Shown: positions 38,898 through 48,606, numbered from the stretch's first letter. The stretch is DNA of 64,000 nucleotides from Nocardioidaceae bacterium (GCA_030447865.1 JAUJOD010000005.1:41090-105089); one strand, 5' to 3'. Numbers and translations are program-made. Notes: generated from the letters alone by a model not told the origin.

Positions 38898-39651
38898 GCC
38901 GGTGCGCCAGAACGAGCACCGACGGCGCGGCCAAGGTGGCGGCCAGGTCGAACCAGCCGTACCCCCCGGCGGCTCCCGACGGCGGGTTCCCGATGGAGAC
39001 CAGCCCGGTCGGGTCGGTCGTTGCCCACGACCAGGTGCCGAGCGCCGTACCCGCGAGCTCGAGGTAGGTGACGACGAAGAACGCGCCAACATACAGCCCC
39101 GGTGACGGCCCCCAGCGCAGGAAGCCCGCCAGGCAGCAGAACCAGAACGCGCCGAGTACGTCGGGCCGGTCGGCGAGCAGGACGCCGTACGCCGCGTAGC
39201 CACCACCGACAACGAGCACGACGTTGATAGACGTCCGCTGGTACTTCGACACCAGCGCCGTCCGTCCGATGGCGAGGGCAGCGAGGTAGACCAGGCCGTG
39301 TCCTGGCGGCACGTACATCGGCACGTTGTCGAACCGGTAGCTGTAGACCTCGAGCAGCGGTGCGAACGTGTACTCAACGGCAGTGGCGAACACCACGACG
39401 ACCGCTGTCTGCACCCGGACCAACGTGGATTCCCGTGCTAACAGCGCGAGCAAGACCACCCAGGTCACCGCACCGAGGCCCCGCTGCAGCCAGCGACCGC
39501 CGTCGGCGTCGAGCACCAACACGATGGTGATCCAGCCGATCACCGTAGCGACGATGGTGCTTGAGGACCACGCGACCGGGCTGCGGCGCTCGGCAGCCAC
39601 CGCCGCGGTCGTCGTCACAGCAGGCATCCTCGCAGGTTGTCCACACGACAC
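38797..39651 (-). CDS. Polytopic membrane protein, unknown function
   Basis: 284-residue protein with about seven membrane helices, ending in a basic, Arg/Pro-rich tail (GGRAAPTQRRGGGRWWLARRRP). That tail is encoded opposite the end of hisN. No catalytic motif is seen; the recurring WYLE-like acid (VVTYLELAGTALGTW) is inside a helix. The start is uncertain (GTG/ATG within the first 30 residues). Unrecognised family. Confidence 0.65.
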   Translation of the reverse strand: MSCGQPARMPAVTTTAAVAAERRSPVAWSSSTIVATVIGWITIVLVLDADGGRWLQRGLGAVTWVVLLALLARESTLVRVQTAVVVVFATAVEYTFAPLLEVYSYRFDNVPMYVPPGHGLVYLAALAIGRTALVSKYQRTSINVVLVVGGGYAAYGVLLADRPDVLGAFWFCCLAGFLRWGPSPGLYVGAFFVVTYLELAGTALGTWSWATTDPTGLVSIGNPPSGAAGGYGWFDLAATLAAPSVLVLAHRLRGGRAAPTQRRGGGRWWLARRRPADRRPPPGS

Positions 39652-39719
39652 CTACCGACAGCACGCGCCGCGGACTACTGTCGTGCTACCCAGATGCACG
39701 GGTGAAACGAGGAGGTTCG

Positions 39720-40151
39720 ATGCGGATCAGTGATGTCTTGGGGACAAAGGGCAACGACGTTGTGACCACATCTCCCGACACGACGGTGAGGGACCTAGTC
39801 GACCTGCTCGCCGAGCACAACATCGGTGCCGTCATCGTGAGCACTGATGATGAGCCCGTCGCCGGCATCGTCTCCGAGCGGGACATCGTGAGAGGGCTGG
39901 TCGAGGGGGTCGAGGTGCTCGACGCGCCGATCTCGCAGATCATGACGACGCACGTGCACACCGCTGACCCGCATGAGTCGGTTCACGACCTCATGCGGCT
40001 GATGAGCGAGCACCGGGTGCGGCATGTGCCGGTGGTTGTCGACGGCGCACTGCACGGCATCGTGTCGATTGGCGACGTCGTGAAGTCCCGCATCGGGGAA
40101 CTGGAGTTCGAGCGGGACCAACTGTCGTCGTACGTCTCCAACACCCAGTGA
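39720..40151 (+). CDS. CBS-domain protein
   Basis: 143-residue protein with two CBS motifs (about residues 8-60 and 72-125). Together they form one Bateman module that binds adenine nucleotides. It starts MRISDVLGTKGNDVVTTSP, and the repeats end in GIVSERDIVRGL and GIVSIGDVVKSR. No enzyme domain is attached. The ATG at 39720 has a strong ribosome site (GAGGAGG). Such stand-alone CBS proteins often sense energy state; partner unknown. Confidence 0.9.
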   Translation: MRISDVLGTKGNDVVTTSPDTTVRDLVDLLAEHNIGAVIVSTDDEPVAGIVSERDIVRGLVEGVEVLDAPISQIMTTHVHTADPHESVHDLMRLMSEHRVRHVPVVVDGALHGIVSIGDVVKSRIGELEFERDQLSSYVSNTQ

Positions 40152-40183
40152 CCTAGCCCACGACGGTCAGCTGCCCCTGTCCC

Positions 40184-40702
40184 GTGGCTCGCATCTTCGC
40201 TGCTCTGCTGCTGCCCCCCGACGTGTCGGCGCATCTCGACGAGCACATCGACGGCGTGCGCACCGCTCATCCGCACCTGCGGTGGGCCCATCCCACCCGG
40301 TGGCACGTGACCTTGGAGTTCCTCGGTGAGTGCGGCCGCCACGAGGTGGACCGACAGCTCAGACGCTGGGAGGTGAGAGCGTCGCGCTCGCCGGCTCTGC
40401 GGCTCCGACTGTACGGCGCCGGCACGTTCCCGCGGCCCTGGATGGCCCGGGTGCTGTGGACGGGTCTGTCCGGTCATGTCGACGAGTGGCGCCGGTTGGC
40501 CGGCTACCAACAAGACCCACACATGACGATCGCCCGGACCAAGGCGCGCACCGATCTGACCAACCTGGTGGCGGAGCTGGGGTCCTATGCCGGACCTTGG
40601 TGGACCGCCACCGAGATGGCCGTTGTCGAGTCCCACCTACGTGGCGGACAGGGAGCTGGTCCTCGCTATGAGCCGCTGGAGGTGTTCCCCCTCGGTCACT
40701 GA
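40184..40702 (+). CDS. thpR: RNA 2',3'-cyclic phosphodiesterase
   Basis: 2H phosphoesterase (LigT/ThpR). The two catalytic histidine motifs are HVTLEFLG (about residue 43) and HMTIARTK (about residue 108), as required to open cyclic phosphates on RNA ends. 172 residues, normal length. GTG start at 40184, 32 bases after the CBS gene on the same strand. Confidence 0.9.
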   Translation: MARIFAALLLPPDVSAHLDEHIDGVRTAHPHLRWAHPTRWHVTLEFLGECGRHEVDRQLRRWEVRASRSPALRLRLYGAGTFPRPWMARVLWTGLSGHVDEWRRLAGYQQDPHMTIARTKARTDLTNLVAELGSYAGPWWTATEMAVVESHLRGGQGAGPRYEPLEVFPLGH

Positions 40703-40771
40703 CCCGGTCCCGCAGCGCGTCGGGTTCGCCGTACGCTGTGGGCAGTAGACGTCCCCGGAGCGAAGGCGCCC

Positions 40772-42991
40772 ATGACCACGGACTTGGTGTCGCGCGCGAC
40801 CGGTAGCATGCCCTCGGAACTCGCGGCGACGCTCGATCTGCTTGCCCAGACCATCGTGAACACCTTGGGGTTCGGTGTCGCCGTGGTCAACCTGGCAGGA
40901 ACCGACGAGGCGCTCGAGGTGGTGTCGTGCGCGGGGCCGGCTGAGGTGCGACAGCAGCTCTTGGGCCAGGTCCACAGCAAGGAGAACTGGCAGCGCGTGC
41001 TCCAGGCGAGCCAGCCGTGGGGGCGCCTGCGGTTCTTCGACCACAACCTGGTCGATTTCGACGCTAGCGAGATCCTCATGTGGGTGCCCGACATCGTCCC
41101 GTCCGACGAGCCGGACGCCTGGCACCCCGAGGACGCGCTGTTCGCCCCGCTGTCCGCCTCCGACGGCTCGCTGCTTGGCGTCCTGTCGGTCGACCTGCCC
41201 CGCGACGGGAAGCGCCCTGACCAGGTAACGCGAGATGCGCTGGAGGGGTTTGCGGTCTCTGCGGCGCTGGCACTCGAGCATGCGACGCTGCGCTCCCGGA
41301 CCGAGGAGTCCGAACGGCTGTTTCGGGGAGTGTTCGACGCCAGCCCCCTGGGCATGGCGCTGCTCGACGACCAGCACGGCATGCGGGTCGTCAACACAGC
41401 GATGTGCACGATCTTGGGCCGCACCGCCGCCGAGCTCACCGGCAACACCGTGGAGGCCTTCACCCATCCCGACGACCGCCATATCGAGGCCGTCGTAGCG
41501 CGGGCGCTCGTCCGTGGGCGAAGCGTCCGCGTCGAGCAGCGGTACCTGCGTCCCGACGGCTCGGTGGTCTGGGGAGAGCTGACGGCAACCCGCATCGGGG
41601 GGAGCGAGCGCACTGTGCTCCAGCTGCGTGACGTCACCGAGCACAGGGAGGCGGTCGAGCACCTCGAGCACCTCGCGAGCCACGACCCAGTCACTGGCGT
41701 CGGCAACCGGTCTCTGCTGCTCGACCGACTGCACGACGCGGTGCGGCGGCGACCTCTGAACGGCGCCCCGCTGGCCCTGCTGTTCGTCGATCTCGACGGC
41801 TTCAAGCGCGTCAATGATGCGCACTCGCATGCACTTGGTGACGAGGTGCTCCAAACGATCGCGCAGCGGCTGTGCCGGGTGACGCGCTCCCTCGACACGG
41901 TGTCCCGCTGGGGTGGCGACGAGTTCACCGTGCTGGTGGAGGACGTACCTCACGAAGCGGCAGCTGTCGCGTTGGCCGAGCGGATCGAACGGGCAGTTTC
42001 CCGCCCCATCCGCCTGCACGGCGACGAGTTCCGCGTCACGGCGAGCGTCGGGCTGACGTTCAGCCCGGCCGACGAGATCATCGCCGCCAACGAGTTGCTG
42101 CACAAGGCCGACTCGGCCATGTACCAGTCGAAACGGCAGGGTGAGGGGCGGGTTTCGCTGTTCGACGAGTCGTTACGGGAAGCCGCCGACCGCAGAGTAC
42201 ACATCGAAGCGCTGTTGCGTACGGCGCTCGACAAGGGTCGGCTGGTAGTCCACTACCAACCGATCATCGCCCTGCATGACGGCAGCGTCGCCGCCATCGA
42301 GGCGCTCATTCGTCTGCGCGACGACGACCGGACCCTGCTGTATCCCGTCGAGTTCTTGGGCATTGCCGAGGAGCTGGGACTCTTGGTGGCCATCGAGCAC
42401 GCGGCTTTGCGCGAGTCGTGTCAGCAGGCGCAGGCATGGGAGGCAGCGGGCCACAAGCTGCGCCTGTCGGTCAACGTCTGCGTTGGCCAGCTGGCCGATA
42501 TCGACACGTTCGAGGAGATCCTGCGCCAGACCCTCGCTGACACCGATCTGTCCGCCGACCGGCTCACGTGCGAGATCACCGAGCACGCCTACCTGGACAC
42601 GAGCCCACGCACGCTGCAGGGAATGCGCCGGTTGACCGCGGCCGGGGTCAGCTTCAGCGTCGACGACTTCGGCACCGGATTCGGGTCGATGACCTACCTG
42701 CGGTCCATGCCGATCCAGGAGATCAAGATGGACCGCAGCTTCGTCGCGCACGCGCCCACCGAACCGGTCGCTGCTGCGATCATGCGGGCCCACGCCATCT
42801 TGGCCAGTGAGCTCGGGGTTCGCTGCATTGCCGAGGGAGTCGAGACACCCGAGCAACACACGCTCGTCTCCGCCGTCGGTGTTGGATTCGCGCAGGGGCA
42901 TCTTTACCAGGAACCGATGGAGGCGGCCGCCCTGCTTACCCGTCTGCAGGAAACAGCGGGCATGCTGACCGGGCTGCGTCGGACCAACTGA
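40772..42991 (+). CDS. GAF-PAS-GGDEF-EAL cyclic-di-GMP enzyme
   Basis: 739-residue signalling protein. An N-terminal GAF-like domain (about 20-175) precedes a PAS domain (about 180-295, SERLFRGVFDASPLGMALLDD). The diguanylate cyclase has an intact GGDEF (381-385) and an I-site RSLD five residues before it. The phosphodiesterase has an intact EAL (510-512), DDFGTGFGSM and KMDRSF. Both enzymes therefore look active, and the direction is likely set by the sensor domains. No membrane helix, so cytoplasmic. ATG at 40772. Confidence 0.93.
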   Translation: MTTDLVSRATGSMPSELAATLDLLAQTIVNTLGFGVAVVNLAGTDEALEVVSCAGPAEVRQQLLGQVHSKENWQRVLQASQPWGRLRFFDHNLVDFDASEILMWVPDIVPSDEPDAWHPEDALFAPLSASDGSLLGVLSVDLPRDGKRPDQVTRDALEGFAVSAALALEHATLRSRTEESERLFRGVFDASPLGMALLDDQHGMRVVNTAMCTILGRTAAELTGNTVEAFTHPDDRHIEAVVARALVRGRSVRVEQRYLRPDGSVVWGELTATRIGGSERTVLQLRDVTEHREAVEHLEHLASHDPVTGVGNRSLLLDRLHDAVRRRPLNGAPLALLFVDLDGFKRVNDAHSHALGDEVLQTIAQRLCRVTRSLDTVSRWGGDEFTVLVEDVPHEAAAVALAERIERAVSRPIRLHGDEFRVTASVGLTFSPADEIIAANELLHKADSAMYQSKRQGEGRVSLFDESLREAADRRVHIEALLRTALDKGRLVVHYQPIIALHDGSVAAIEALIRLRDDDRTLLYPVEFLGIAEELGLLVAIEHAALRESCQQAQAWEAAGHKLRLSVNVCVGQLADIDTFEEILRQTLADTDLSADRLTCEITEHAYLDTSPRTLQGMRRLTAAGVSFSVDDFGTGFGSMTYLRSMPIQEIKMDRSFVAHAPTEPVAAAIMRAHAILASELGVRCIAEGVETPEQHTLVSAVGVGFAQGHLYQEPMEAAALLTRLQETAGMLTGLRRTN

Positions 42992-43241
42992 TCACTGGAT
43001 CAACCGGCCGGCGGACATTTCTCGTCGCTCGCCGTTGAGCCGGGTTGACCACAGCGCTTCGCCGCCGTAACGTTTTTCCTGGTTGCAGTTGTACTGGGGT
43101 TTTCGTTTGACGCGACGCCCGCAGAATCTGACAGCGGGCGCTATTGCTCACGGGAGCCCAATCCCAGAGCCACAGTGTCTCGCCGTGACCCGAGGCGGCA
43201 CAGTGTTGCCTCGTTCGGCACCTCTGTAAGGAGAAACACGC

Positions 43242-43445
43242 ATGGCTCAGGGAACCGTCAAGTGGTTCAACGCTGAAAAGGGCTTCGGCTTCATCGAGCA
43301 AGATGGTGATGGCCCGGACGTCTTTGTTCACTACTCAGCGATCGACTCGTCGGGCTACAAGAGCCTCGACGACGGACAGCGCGTGGAGTTCACCACCACC
43401 CAAGGCCCTAAGGGTCCCCAGGCGGAGAACGTCCGCGCCGTCTGA
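43242..43445 (+). CDS. Cold-shock protein
   Basis: 67-residue RNA chaperone of the CspA family. The RNP motifs are KGFGFIEQ and VFVHYSAI ([22 protein letters not shown] start). ATG at 43242 behind AAGGAGA. The 250-base leader 42992-43241 holds no gene. Such leaders of csp genes often fold and control mRNA life, but nothing specific can be shown here. A strong terminator follows. Confidence 0.96.
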   Translation: MAQGTVKWFNAEKGFGFIEQDGDGPDVFVHYSAIDSSGYKSLDDGQRVEFTTTQGPKGPQAENVRAV

Positions 43446-43461
43446 TCCGACGTAGCTATCC

Positions 43462-43497
43462 CAGAAAGGCCCGGACCGCACGGTCCGGGCCTTTCTG
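43462..43497 (+). terminator. Strong terminator after the cold-shock gene
   Basis: Perfect 17-base-pair hairpin: CAGAAAGGCCCGGACCG against CGGTCCGGGCCTTTCTG with CA between. It lies 16 bases after the csp stop and can serve both this gene and the convergent epimerase gene. Confidence 0.9.
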
Positions 43498-43506
43498 CGC
43501 GCGGGC

Positions 43507-44418
43507 CTAGGCCAGGGTCGCGCCCCACCGGTGCTGGACCGACTCCCCTGGCTCCAGCACGATCAGGTGCTCCCCGCTGTTGAACCCGTCAGGTGGGCAG
43601 CTCATCGGTTCCACCCCCAGCCCCCGGCGGCGACGGTCGGGTGCAAGGGCGTCAGCGGTGAAGACCTGGATGAGCGGGTAGCTCTCGTCCTGCCACAGCC
43701 GCGCCGTACGCCCGTCGGTGCCGTGCAGTTCGACCGTCGCACGACCGTCGCTGCCTCGCAGCAGGTCAGCGAACGCATGGTCGACCTCCAGGTCGCCGAG
43801 TGCCCGCGGGCTCCGGAAGTCGAACGGCGTGCCGTCGACCGGCTCCTGCCCAGCGGGAAGCTGCCGGTCGCCGGTCAGCAACCGCGTTGCCGCCGGCAGT
43901 ATGAGGGTGCAGTCGTCGATGAGCCCGTTCCCAGGCGAGAGGTAGGGGTGCTGACCGCAACCGTAAGGGCAGGCCTCTTCCCCGATGTTTGTGGCGCTCG
44001 TGGTGACCACCAGACCGTCCTCGGCCACGGAGTACTCGACGTCGACCTGCAGCGCGAACGGGTAGCCGGTCATCGGGAAGAGCCGCGTTGTCATTACGAC
44101 GCGGTCTGGGTCGCGTTCGCTGACCCGAAACGGACGCCACCGCAGCAACCCGTGAATGGCGTTGTGCCGCGCCGGTTCGGTCAGCGCGAGCTGATGGTCG
44201 CGGCCGGCGAAACGATACGTGCCGTCGGCAAGTCGGTTGGGCCACGGGACCAACACCGCCCCATGCGCTGCGTCGACCATGGCGTCGACGTCGTACGGGT
44301 GGAGGACCGATCGACCGTCGACGTCGTAGGCCCGGATGCCGCCGCCCACTTCTACAACCGTCGCCACGTGGGCGCCTGACCGGATCTCGACTTGCTCGCC
44401 CGACGGCCGCACGCTCAT
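43507..44418 (-). CDS. Aldose 1-epimerase family protein
   Basis: 303-residue GalM-like beta-sandwich protein. It contains the catalytic-type histidines in NAIHGLLRWRPF and GCGQHPYLSPG, and the C-terminal Gly/Glu loop GEHLIVLEPGESV. It could act on free sugars or, as in the YeaD group, hexose-6-phosphates. I took ATG 44418 (MSVRPSGEQVEI); a start at 44442 adds eight residues without clear need. Confidence 0.85.
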   Translation of the reverse strand: MSVRPSGEQVEIRSGAHVATVVEVGGGIRAYDVDGRSVLHPYDVDAMVDAAHGAVLVPWPNRLADGTYRFAGRDHQLALTEPARHNAIHGLLRWRPFRVSERDPDRVVMTTRLFPMTGYPFALQVDVEYSVAEDGLVVTTSATNIGEEACPYGCGQHPYLSPGNGLIDDCTLILPAATRLLTGDRQLPAGQEPVDGTPFDFRSPRALGDLEVDHAFADLLRGSDGRATVELHGTDGRTARLWQDESYPLIQVFTADALAPDRRRRGLGVEPMSCPPDGFNSGEHLIVLEPGESVQHRWGATLA

Positions 44419-44578
44419 GACCGAACGGTACCCGGACCGCACCTCGTACCGCCTTCACCCCGCAAGGAACGCCGCTTGCGGGGAACGCGCCAGTCCAGCG
44501 GCGGGGCTTTGCGGCTGACATCGGCCTTGGCGGCGAAATCAGTGGCGCCGGTGTGCCGGCCGGCCCCTAGACTGCGAC

Positions 44579-45451
44579 GTGATCACGCAGCCGCTCAGCT
44601 CAGCCGACACGGCGGCTCTGCAGAACCTGGTCGCCAACTGTCGCCGTGCGAGCGGTTCGCACGCCTATCCGCAGCCGGACGACGTACCGAGTGTGCTTGC
44701 CCATTCCGCCGTCACGGTCAACGGGCAGACCTGGCGGGCCGCTGGAGACGTGGTGGCCTGGGCGTTGGCTCAGCCGGACTTCGGCAATGTCCTGTTCGAC
44801 GTCGCCCCCGCTTTCCGCAGCCAGTCCTTGGACGACGAGGTGCTCGGCTTTACGCTCCACCGGTTGGCCGCAGCCGGCGTCACGACGGCCGATACGCCGG
44901 TTGAGGGTGACGACGGCTGGCGGCAAGACGTCCTCACCCGGCACGGCTTCAGCGACAGTGGCGACTCTGTCGTCCATCTGTTGAGTACGTCGCCCGGTGC
45001 GCACCCGGCGGCGCCTGCGCCTCCAGGGGTGCGCGTTCAGGAGCTGGGTGACAGAGTGCAGGACTACGTCGACGCGCACCGCGCCGCGTTCGGGACGCAG
45101 TACCTCACGCCGGAGGTCCGGCGCGCCTGGCAGGCCGAGCCCGGCTACCACCCGGCGCTCGACCTCGTGCTTGTCGATGACAGCAACCGCGTGCACGCCT
45201 TCGCGGTGTCGTACCTGCACGCCGACACCGGCGAGATAGGCACCGTGGGCGTGATCCCCGGCCAGAAGGGGCGAGGATTGTCGACCGTCGTCGTCGCTGC
45301 GGCTATGGACCGGCTGGTCGCCGCTGGCGCGACTCGCGTGACGATGAGCACCTCGAGCACGAACGTGCCGATGCTGGCGACTGCCCGCCGGAGGGGTTTC
45401 ACCGAGGTACGCCGCACCACCTGGTGGCATAAGCCAGGGTTGCCTGAGTGA
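44579..45451 (+). CDS. Tandem GNAT acetyltransferase (MshD-like architecture)
   Basis: 290-residue protein with two GNAT-like halves. The N-terminal half is degenerate. The C-terminal half has the acetyl-CoA loop GTVGVIPGQKGRGLSTVVVAAAM and TNVPMLATARRRGFTEV. Two-lobed layout and length resemble mycothiol synthase MshD, but the substrate is not proven, and other tandem GNATs look alike. GTG start at 44579 is divergent from the epimerase gene. Confidence 0.75.
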   Translation: MITQPLSSADTAALQNLVANCRRASGSHAYPQPDDVPSVLAHSAVTVNGQTWRAAGDVVAWALAQPDFGNVLFDVAPAFRSQSLDDEVLGFTLHRLAAAGVTTADTPVEGDDGWRQDVLTRHGFSDSGDSVVHLLSTSPGAHPAAPAPPGVRVQELGDRVQDYVDAHRAAFGTQYLTPEVRRAWQAEPGYHPALDLVLVDDSNRVHAFAVSYLHADTGEIGTVGVIPGQKGRGLSTVVVAAAMDRLVAAGATRVTMSTSSTNVPMLATARRRGFTEVRRTTWWHKPGLPE

Positions 45452-45471
45452 GGCCATCACGGCCCGCCGGT

Positions 45472-45933
45472 TTACAGGACGCTGCGGAAGGCCGCGGTGG
45501 CCCGCCGCAGGTAGCGGTCCACCACCTGGCGTTCGGCATCATTGAGGTCGGCATCCATCTCGGCGAGGGCGCGGAACATCGGCATGAGGTGCTCTAGTAC
45601 TTCGGCTTGGCCAGAATCGGTCAGCCGCACCAAGGTGCGCCGCCGATCCGTGGGATGCGGCAAGCGTTGGACATGGCCGCGCTGCGCGAGCCGGTCGACG
45701 ATCTGGGTCGTCGCCGCCGAAGTCACTCGCAGCCGACGGCCGACCTCACCGGTCCCCAACGGCTCGGCGAAGAGATGCTCCAGTGCCAGCAGCTCGTTGG
45801 CGCTTAGCCCGGCTTTGGACGCCACCGTGGGCCGGACCTGAGCCGCCACGTTCAACAGGTCACGTAACAGCGTCAGCGTCTCGGTCTGCCTCCAGCCCTC
45901 GAACGGAACCTGCTTGTGCGAGTGGACGCCCAT
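45472..45933 (-). CDS. MarR-family transcriptional regulator
   Basis: 153-residue winged-helix repressor. LSANELLALEHLFAEPLGTGEVGRRL and TQIVDRLAQRGHVQRLPHPTDRRRTLVRLT are the DNA-binding helix and wing. I took the ATG at 45933 because GAGGGAAG precedes it, while the GTG at 45951 lies inside that site. Divergent from the MMPL exporter, which it probably controls through the palindrome at 45962. Confidence 0.88.
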   Translation of the reverse strand: MGVHSHKQVPFEGWRQTETLTLLRDLLNVAAQVRPTVASKAGLSANELLALEHLFAEPLGTGEVGRRLRVTSAATTQIVDRLAQRGHVQRLPHPTDRRRTLVRLTDSGQAEVLEHLMPMFRALAEMDADLNDAERQVVDRYLRRATAAFRSVL

Positions 45934-45961
45934 GTGTTGCACTTCCCTCACTAGACTTCTA

Positions 45962-45973
45962 ACCTACTTAGGT
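45962..45973. promoter_or_regulatory. Palindrome between the MarR and MMPL genes
   Basis: ACCTA-CT-TAGGT, in an AT-rich stretch of the 68-base divergent gap. Size and place suit a MarR operator overlapping both promoters. Identification is by position only. Confidence 0.4.
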
Positions 45974-46001
45974 ACCAGATGATTGACCTGATGAGAGGAT
46001 T

Positions 46002-48149
46002 GTGCCATTGACCACCGGTCAGTCTCGCGACAATGGGCGCCGCACGGTGTCGAAGCGCAGCTACCCGAGCCGGACCACCGCGTGGCTGGGGGCGCTGTTG
46101 CCGCTCGTGGGCGCGCTCGCGGTGATGGCCACGCTTGGCGAGGCCCCGGTGCCCGCCGGCGCCACGGACCAATTGCCGGACGACACGGGCAGCACTCGGG
46201 CGGTGGCGCTGCAGCAGGAGCTTCCCGAGGACGACGCGACGACAGCGGTCGCCGTGTTCACCACCGGTCCGGCGACCAGCGATGCTCCCGATGACCAGAC
46301 AGACGAAGGCAGCGGTGCAACCAGCGGTCGGTCCCTAGACCGGGCGGTGTTGGCGCAGCTGCAAAGGGCGGTCGACGACATCCGGGCTGACTTGGCCTTG
46401 CCACCCGGACCGCCGGTGGTCCCAAGCGAGGACGGCACCGCGGCGCTGGCGGTGCTGACTCTTCCCGCTGGTGGCTCTGCGGACACCGCGGACCTCGTCG
46501 GTGACCTGCGCGCGGCCCTGGATGACACCGTGCCGACAGGGGTGAGTGCTCAGGTGACCGGTCCGGCTGCCGTCGAGGCGGACCTGTCCGCGGTGTTCGA
46601 CGGCGCCGACGGCACCTTGCTGCTCACGACTGCGAGCGTCGTCGCACTGCTCCTGGTGCTGACCTACCGAAGCCCCGTGTTGTGGCTGATCCCGCTGATC
46701 GTGGTCGGGGTCGCGGACCGGCTCGCAGCCGTCGTCGCGACCCAGGCGCTGGCTGGGCTCGGGGTGGCGTGGGACGAGTCGACAGTGGGTATCCTCTCGG
46801 TTCTCGTGTTCGGCGCCGGCACCGACTACGCGCTGCTGCTGATCTCGCGGTACCGCGACGAGCTGAAGGCGACCGAGGACCGGTACGCCGCCATGCGGCG
46901 CGCCACCGCCCGCACCGCGGACGCCGTACTGTCGAGTGCTGCCACGGTCGTAGTGGGGCTGCTTACCCTGACGCTGTCGCTGTTCCCCACCACCCGGGGG
47001 TTGGGCGTGGCGTGCGCGATCGGCGTGGTGATCGCCGCGGCGTTCGCGCTGCTCGTTCTCCCGGCGGCCCTGGTGCTGTTCGGTCGCTGGGTGTTCTGGC
47101 CCCGAGTGCCACACCTCGGCGACCCGCAGTTGGTTGACGGGCGCGGCCCGTGGCGCCGCGTCGGCGACAGCGTCGCAGGACGCCCAGCGGTGTTCGTGCT
47201 CGCCTCCATCGCCCTGCTAGCCGCACTTGCCTCCGGGATCCTCGCCATTAACACCGGCCTCAGTGGAGCCGACCAGTTCCTCGACAAGCCGGAGGCGATC
47301 ACGGCCGGTGAGCGACTCGCCGAGTCCTTCCCCGCGGGCACCGCCGATCCCGTCCAGGTGCTCACGCGCGACCAGCCAGACGCCGTCCGGGCGGCCGTCG
47401 ACGAAGTGGCGGGCGTCGTGCGCGCCGATGTCTCAGCGCGGAGCCCGGAGGTCGCTCAGGTCGACGTCATCATCGAGGCGGGCCCGGGGAGCGTCAACGC
47501 TCGCGACACCGTCACCGCCCTGCGGGACGCTCTGGCGGGCCTTGAGGACACCTACGTCGGTGGCACCGACGCCCAGCTCGTCGACAGTCAGGACACCGCT
47601 GCCCGCGACCGGGTTCTCATCCTGCCGCTGATCGCGGCCTTGGTGTTGGTCGCCCTCATGCTGCTGCTGCGGTCGCTGGTCGCGCCCGTGCTACTGGTCT
47701 TGACGGTGTTGGCGACCTACCTGGCGAGCCTTGGGCTCTCGTGGTGGCTGTTCACTGAGGTGTTCGGGTTCGAGGCGCTCGATGTCGGTGTCCCCCTGCT
47801 GGCGTTCGTCTTCCTGGTCGCTCTCGGCGTTGACTACAACATCTTTCTCGTCACCCGGGCCCGCGAGGAGGCGACCACGCGTGGAGCGGCGGCTGGCATG
47901 CTGCGTGCGCTCACCGCCACCGGCGGCGTCATTACTAGCGCCGGCATCCTGCTCGCAGCCGTCTTCGCCGTGCTCGGCGTCCTGCCACTCGTCGTGCTCG
48001 CCCAGCTGGGCATCGTCATCTGCGTTGGCGTGTTGCTCGACACGCTGTTGGTCCGCACCGTCGTCGTCCCCGCTCTCGGCGTCTGGCTCGGCGACCGCTT
48101 CTGGTGGCCCCGAAGGCAGCCCAGCCCGCTGCAAGGGGCCGACACCTGA
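46002..48149 (+). CDS. MMPL-family RND exporter
   Basis: 715-residue membrane transporter. Two repeats each have one helix, a large outside domain (about 60-195 and 425-530) and five helices. Motifs GAGTDYALLLISRYRDEL and ALGVDYNIFLVTRAREEA are the MMPL proton-relay segments in the two halves. The first external domain holds an acidic Asp/Thr-rich loop. It may export lipids, drugs or toxic compounds. GTG at 46002 or TTG at 46008 are possible starts behind GAGAGGA. Controlled by the divergent MarR gene. Confidence 0.9.
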   Translation: MPLTTGQSRDNGRRTVSKRSYPSRTTAWLGALLPLVGALAVMATLGEAPVPAGATDQLPDDTGSTRAVALQQELPEDDATTAVAVFTTGPATSDAPDDQTDEGSGATSGRSLDRAVLAQLQRAVDDIRADLALPPGPPVVPSEDGTAALAVLTLPAGGSADTADLVGDLRAALDDTVPTGVSAQVTGPAAVEADLSAVFDGADGTLLLTTASVVALLLVLTYRSPVLWLIPLIVVGVADRLAAVVATQALAGLGVAWDESTVGILSVLVFGAGTDYALLLISRYRDELKATEDRYAAMRRATARTADAVLSSAATVVVGLLTLTLSLFPTTRGLGVACAIGVVIAAAFALLVLPAALVLFGRWVFWPRVPHLGDPQLVDGRGPWRRVGDSVAGRPAVFVLASIALLAALASGILAINTGLSGADQFLDKPEAITAGERLAESFPAGTADPVQVLTRDQPDAVRAAVDEVAGVVRADVSARSPEVAQVDVIIEAGPGSVNARDTVTALRDALAGLEDTYVGGTDAQLVDSQDTAARDRVLILPLIAALVLVALMLLLRSLVAPVLLVLTVLATYLASLGLSWWLFTEVFGFEALDVGVPLLAFVFLVALGVDYNIFLVTRAREEATTRGAAAGMLRALTATGGVITSAGILLAAVFAVLGVLPLVVLAQLGIVICVGVLLDTLLVRTVVVPALGVWLGDRFWWPRRQPSPLQGADT

Positions 48150-48279
48150 TGGGTTGGTTCTCGACAAGGGCGCCCTGATCGGTCGATTGGAGTGCCTCCG
48201 GGGCCTATGCACGGGGGTGAGGCTGTCTTTCGAAGCAGCCCGCGGTGCCTTACCGGACAGGACACGGGAGGATGATCCC

Positions 48280-48555
48280 ATGACAACCACCTGCGAACAC
48301 CTGGCAACCCACCGGGAACCGGTCCAGCCAGACAGCACCGAAGGCTGCTCGGACTGCCTGCGCGAGGGCAGTCGCTGGGTCCACTTGCGCGAATGTCTGG
48401 ACTGCGGCCACATAGCCTGCTGCGACAGCTCGCCCCGCAAACACGCCACCGCCCACTTTCACAGCACCGGCCACCCCGTTGTCCAGTCCTTTGAGCCCGG
48501 CGAAGACTGGGTTTGGTGCTACGCAGACGAACAGCTGGCCAAGCGACCTGCGTGA
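48280..48555 (+). CDS. UBP-type zinc finger protein
   Basis: 91-residue protein that is nearly all one zf-UBP domain. Zinc-ligand Cys/His residues lie in CEHLA, GCSDCLREG, RECLDCGHIACCDSS, HATAHFHSTGHPVV. The ending WVWCYADEQL is typical of bacterial members. No ubiquitin exists here, so the domain probably binds another peptide C-terminus or a small ligand. ATG at 48280 behind GGGAGG. Bacterial function unknown. Confidence 0.88.
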   Translation: MTTTCEHLATHREPVQPDSTEGCSDCLREGSRWVHLRECLDCGHIACCDSSPRKHATAHFHSTGHPVVQSFEPGEDWVWCYADEQLAKRPA

Positions 48556-48606
48556 ATGCTGGATGGCGCATCACCGAGTCTGCGCGTAGAGGGAACCCGT
48601 CGACGC

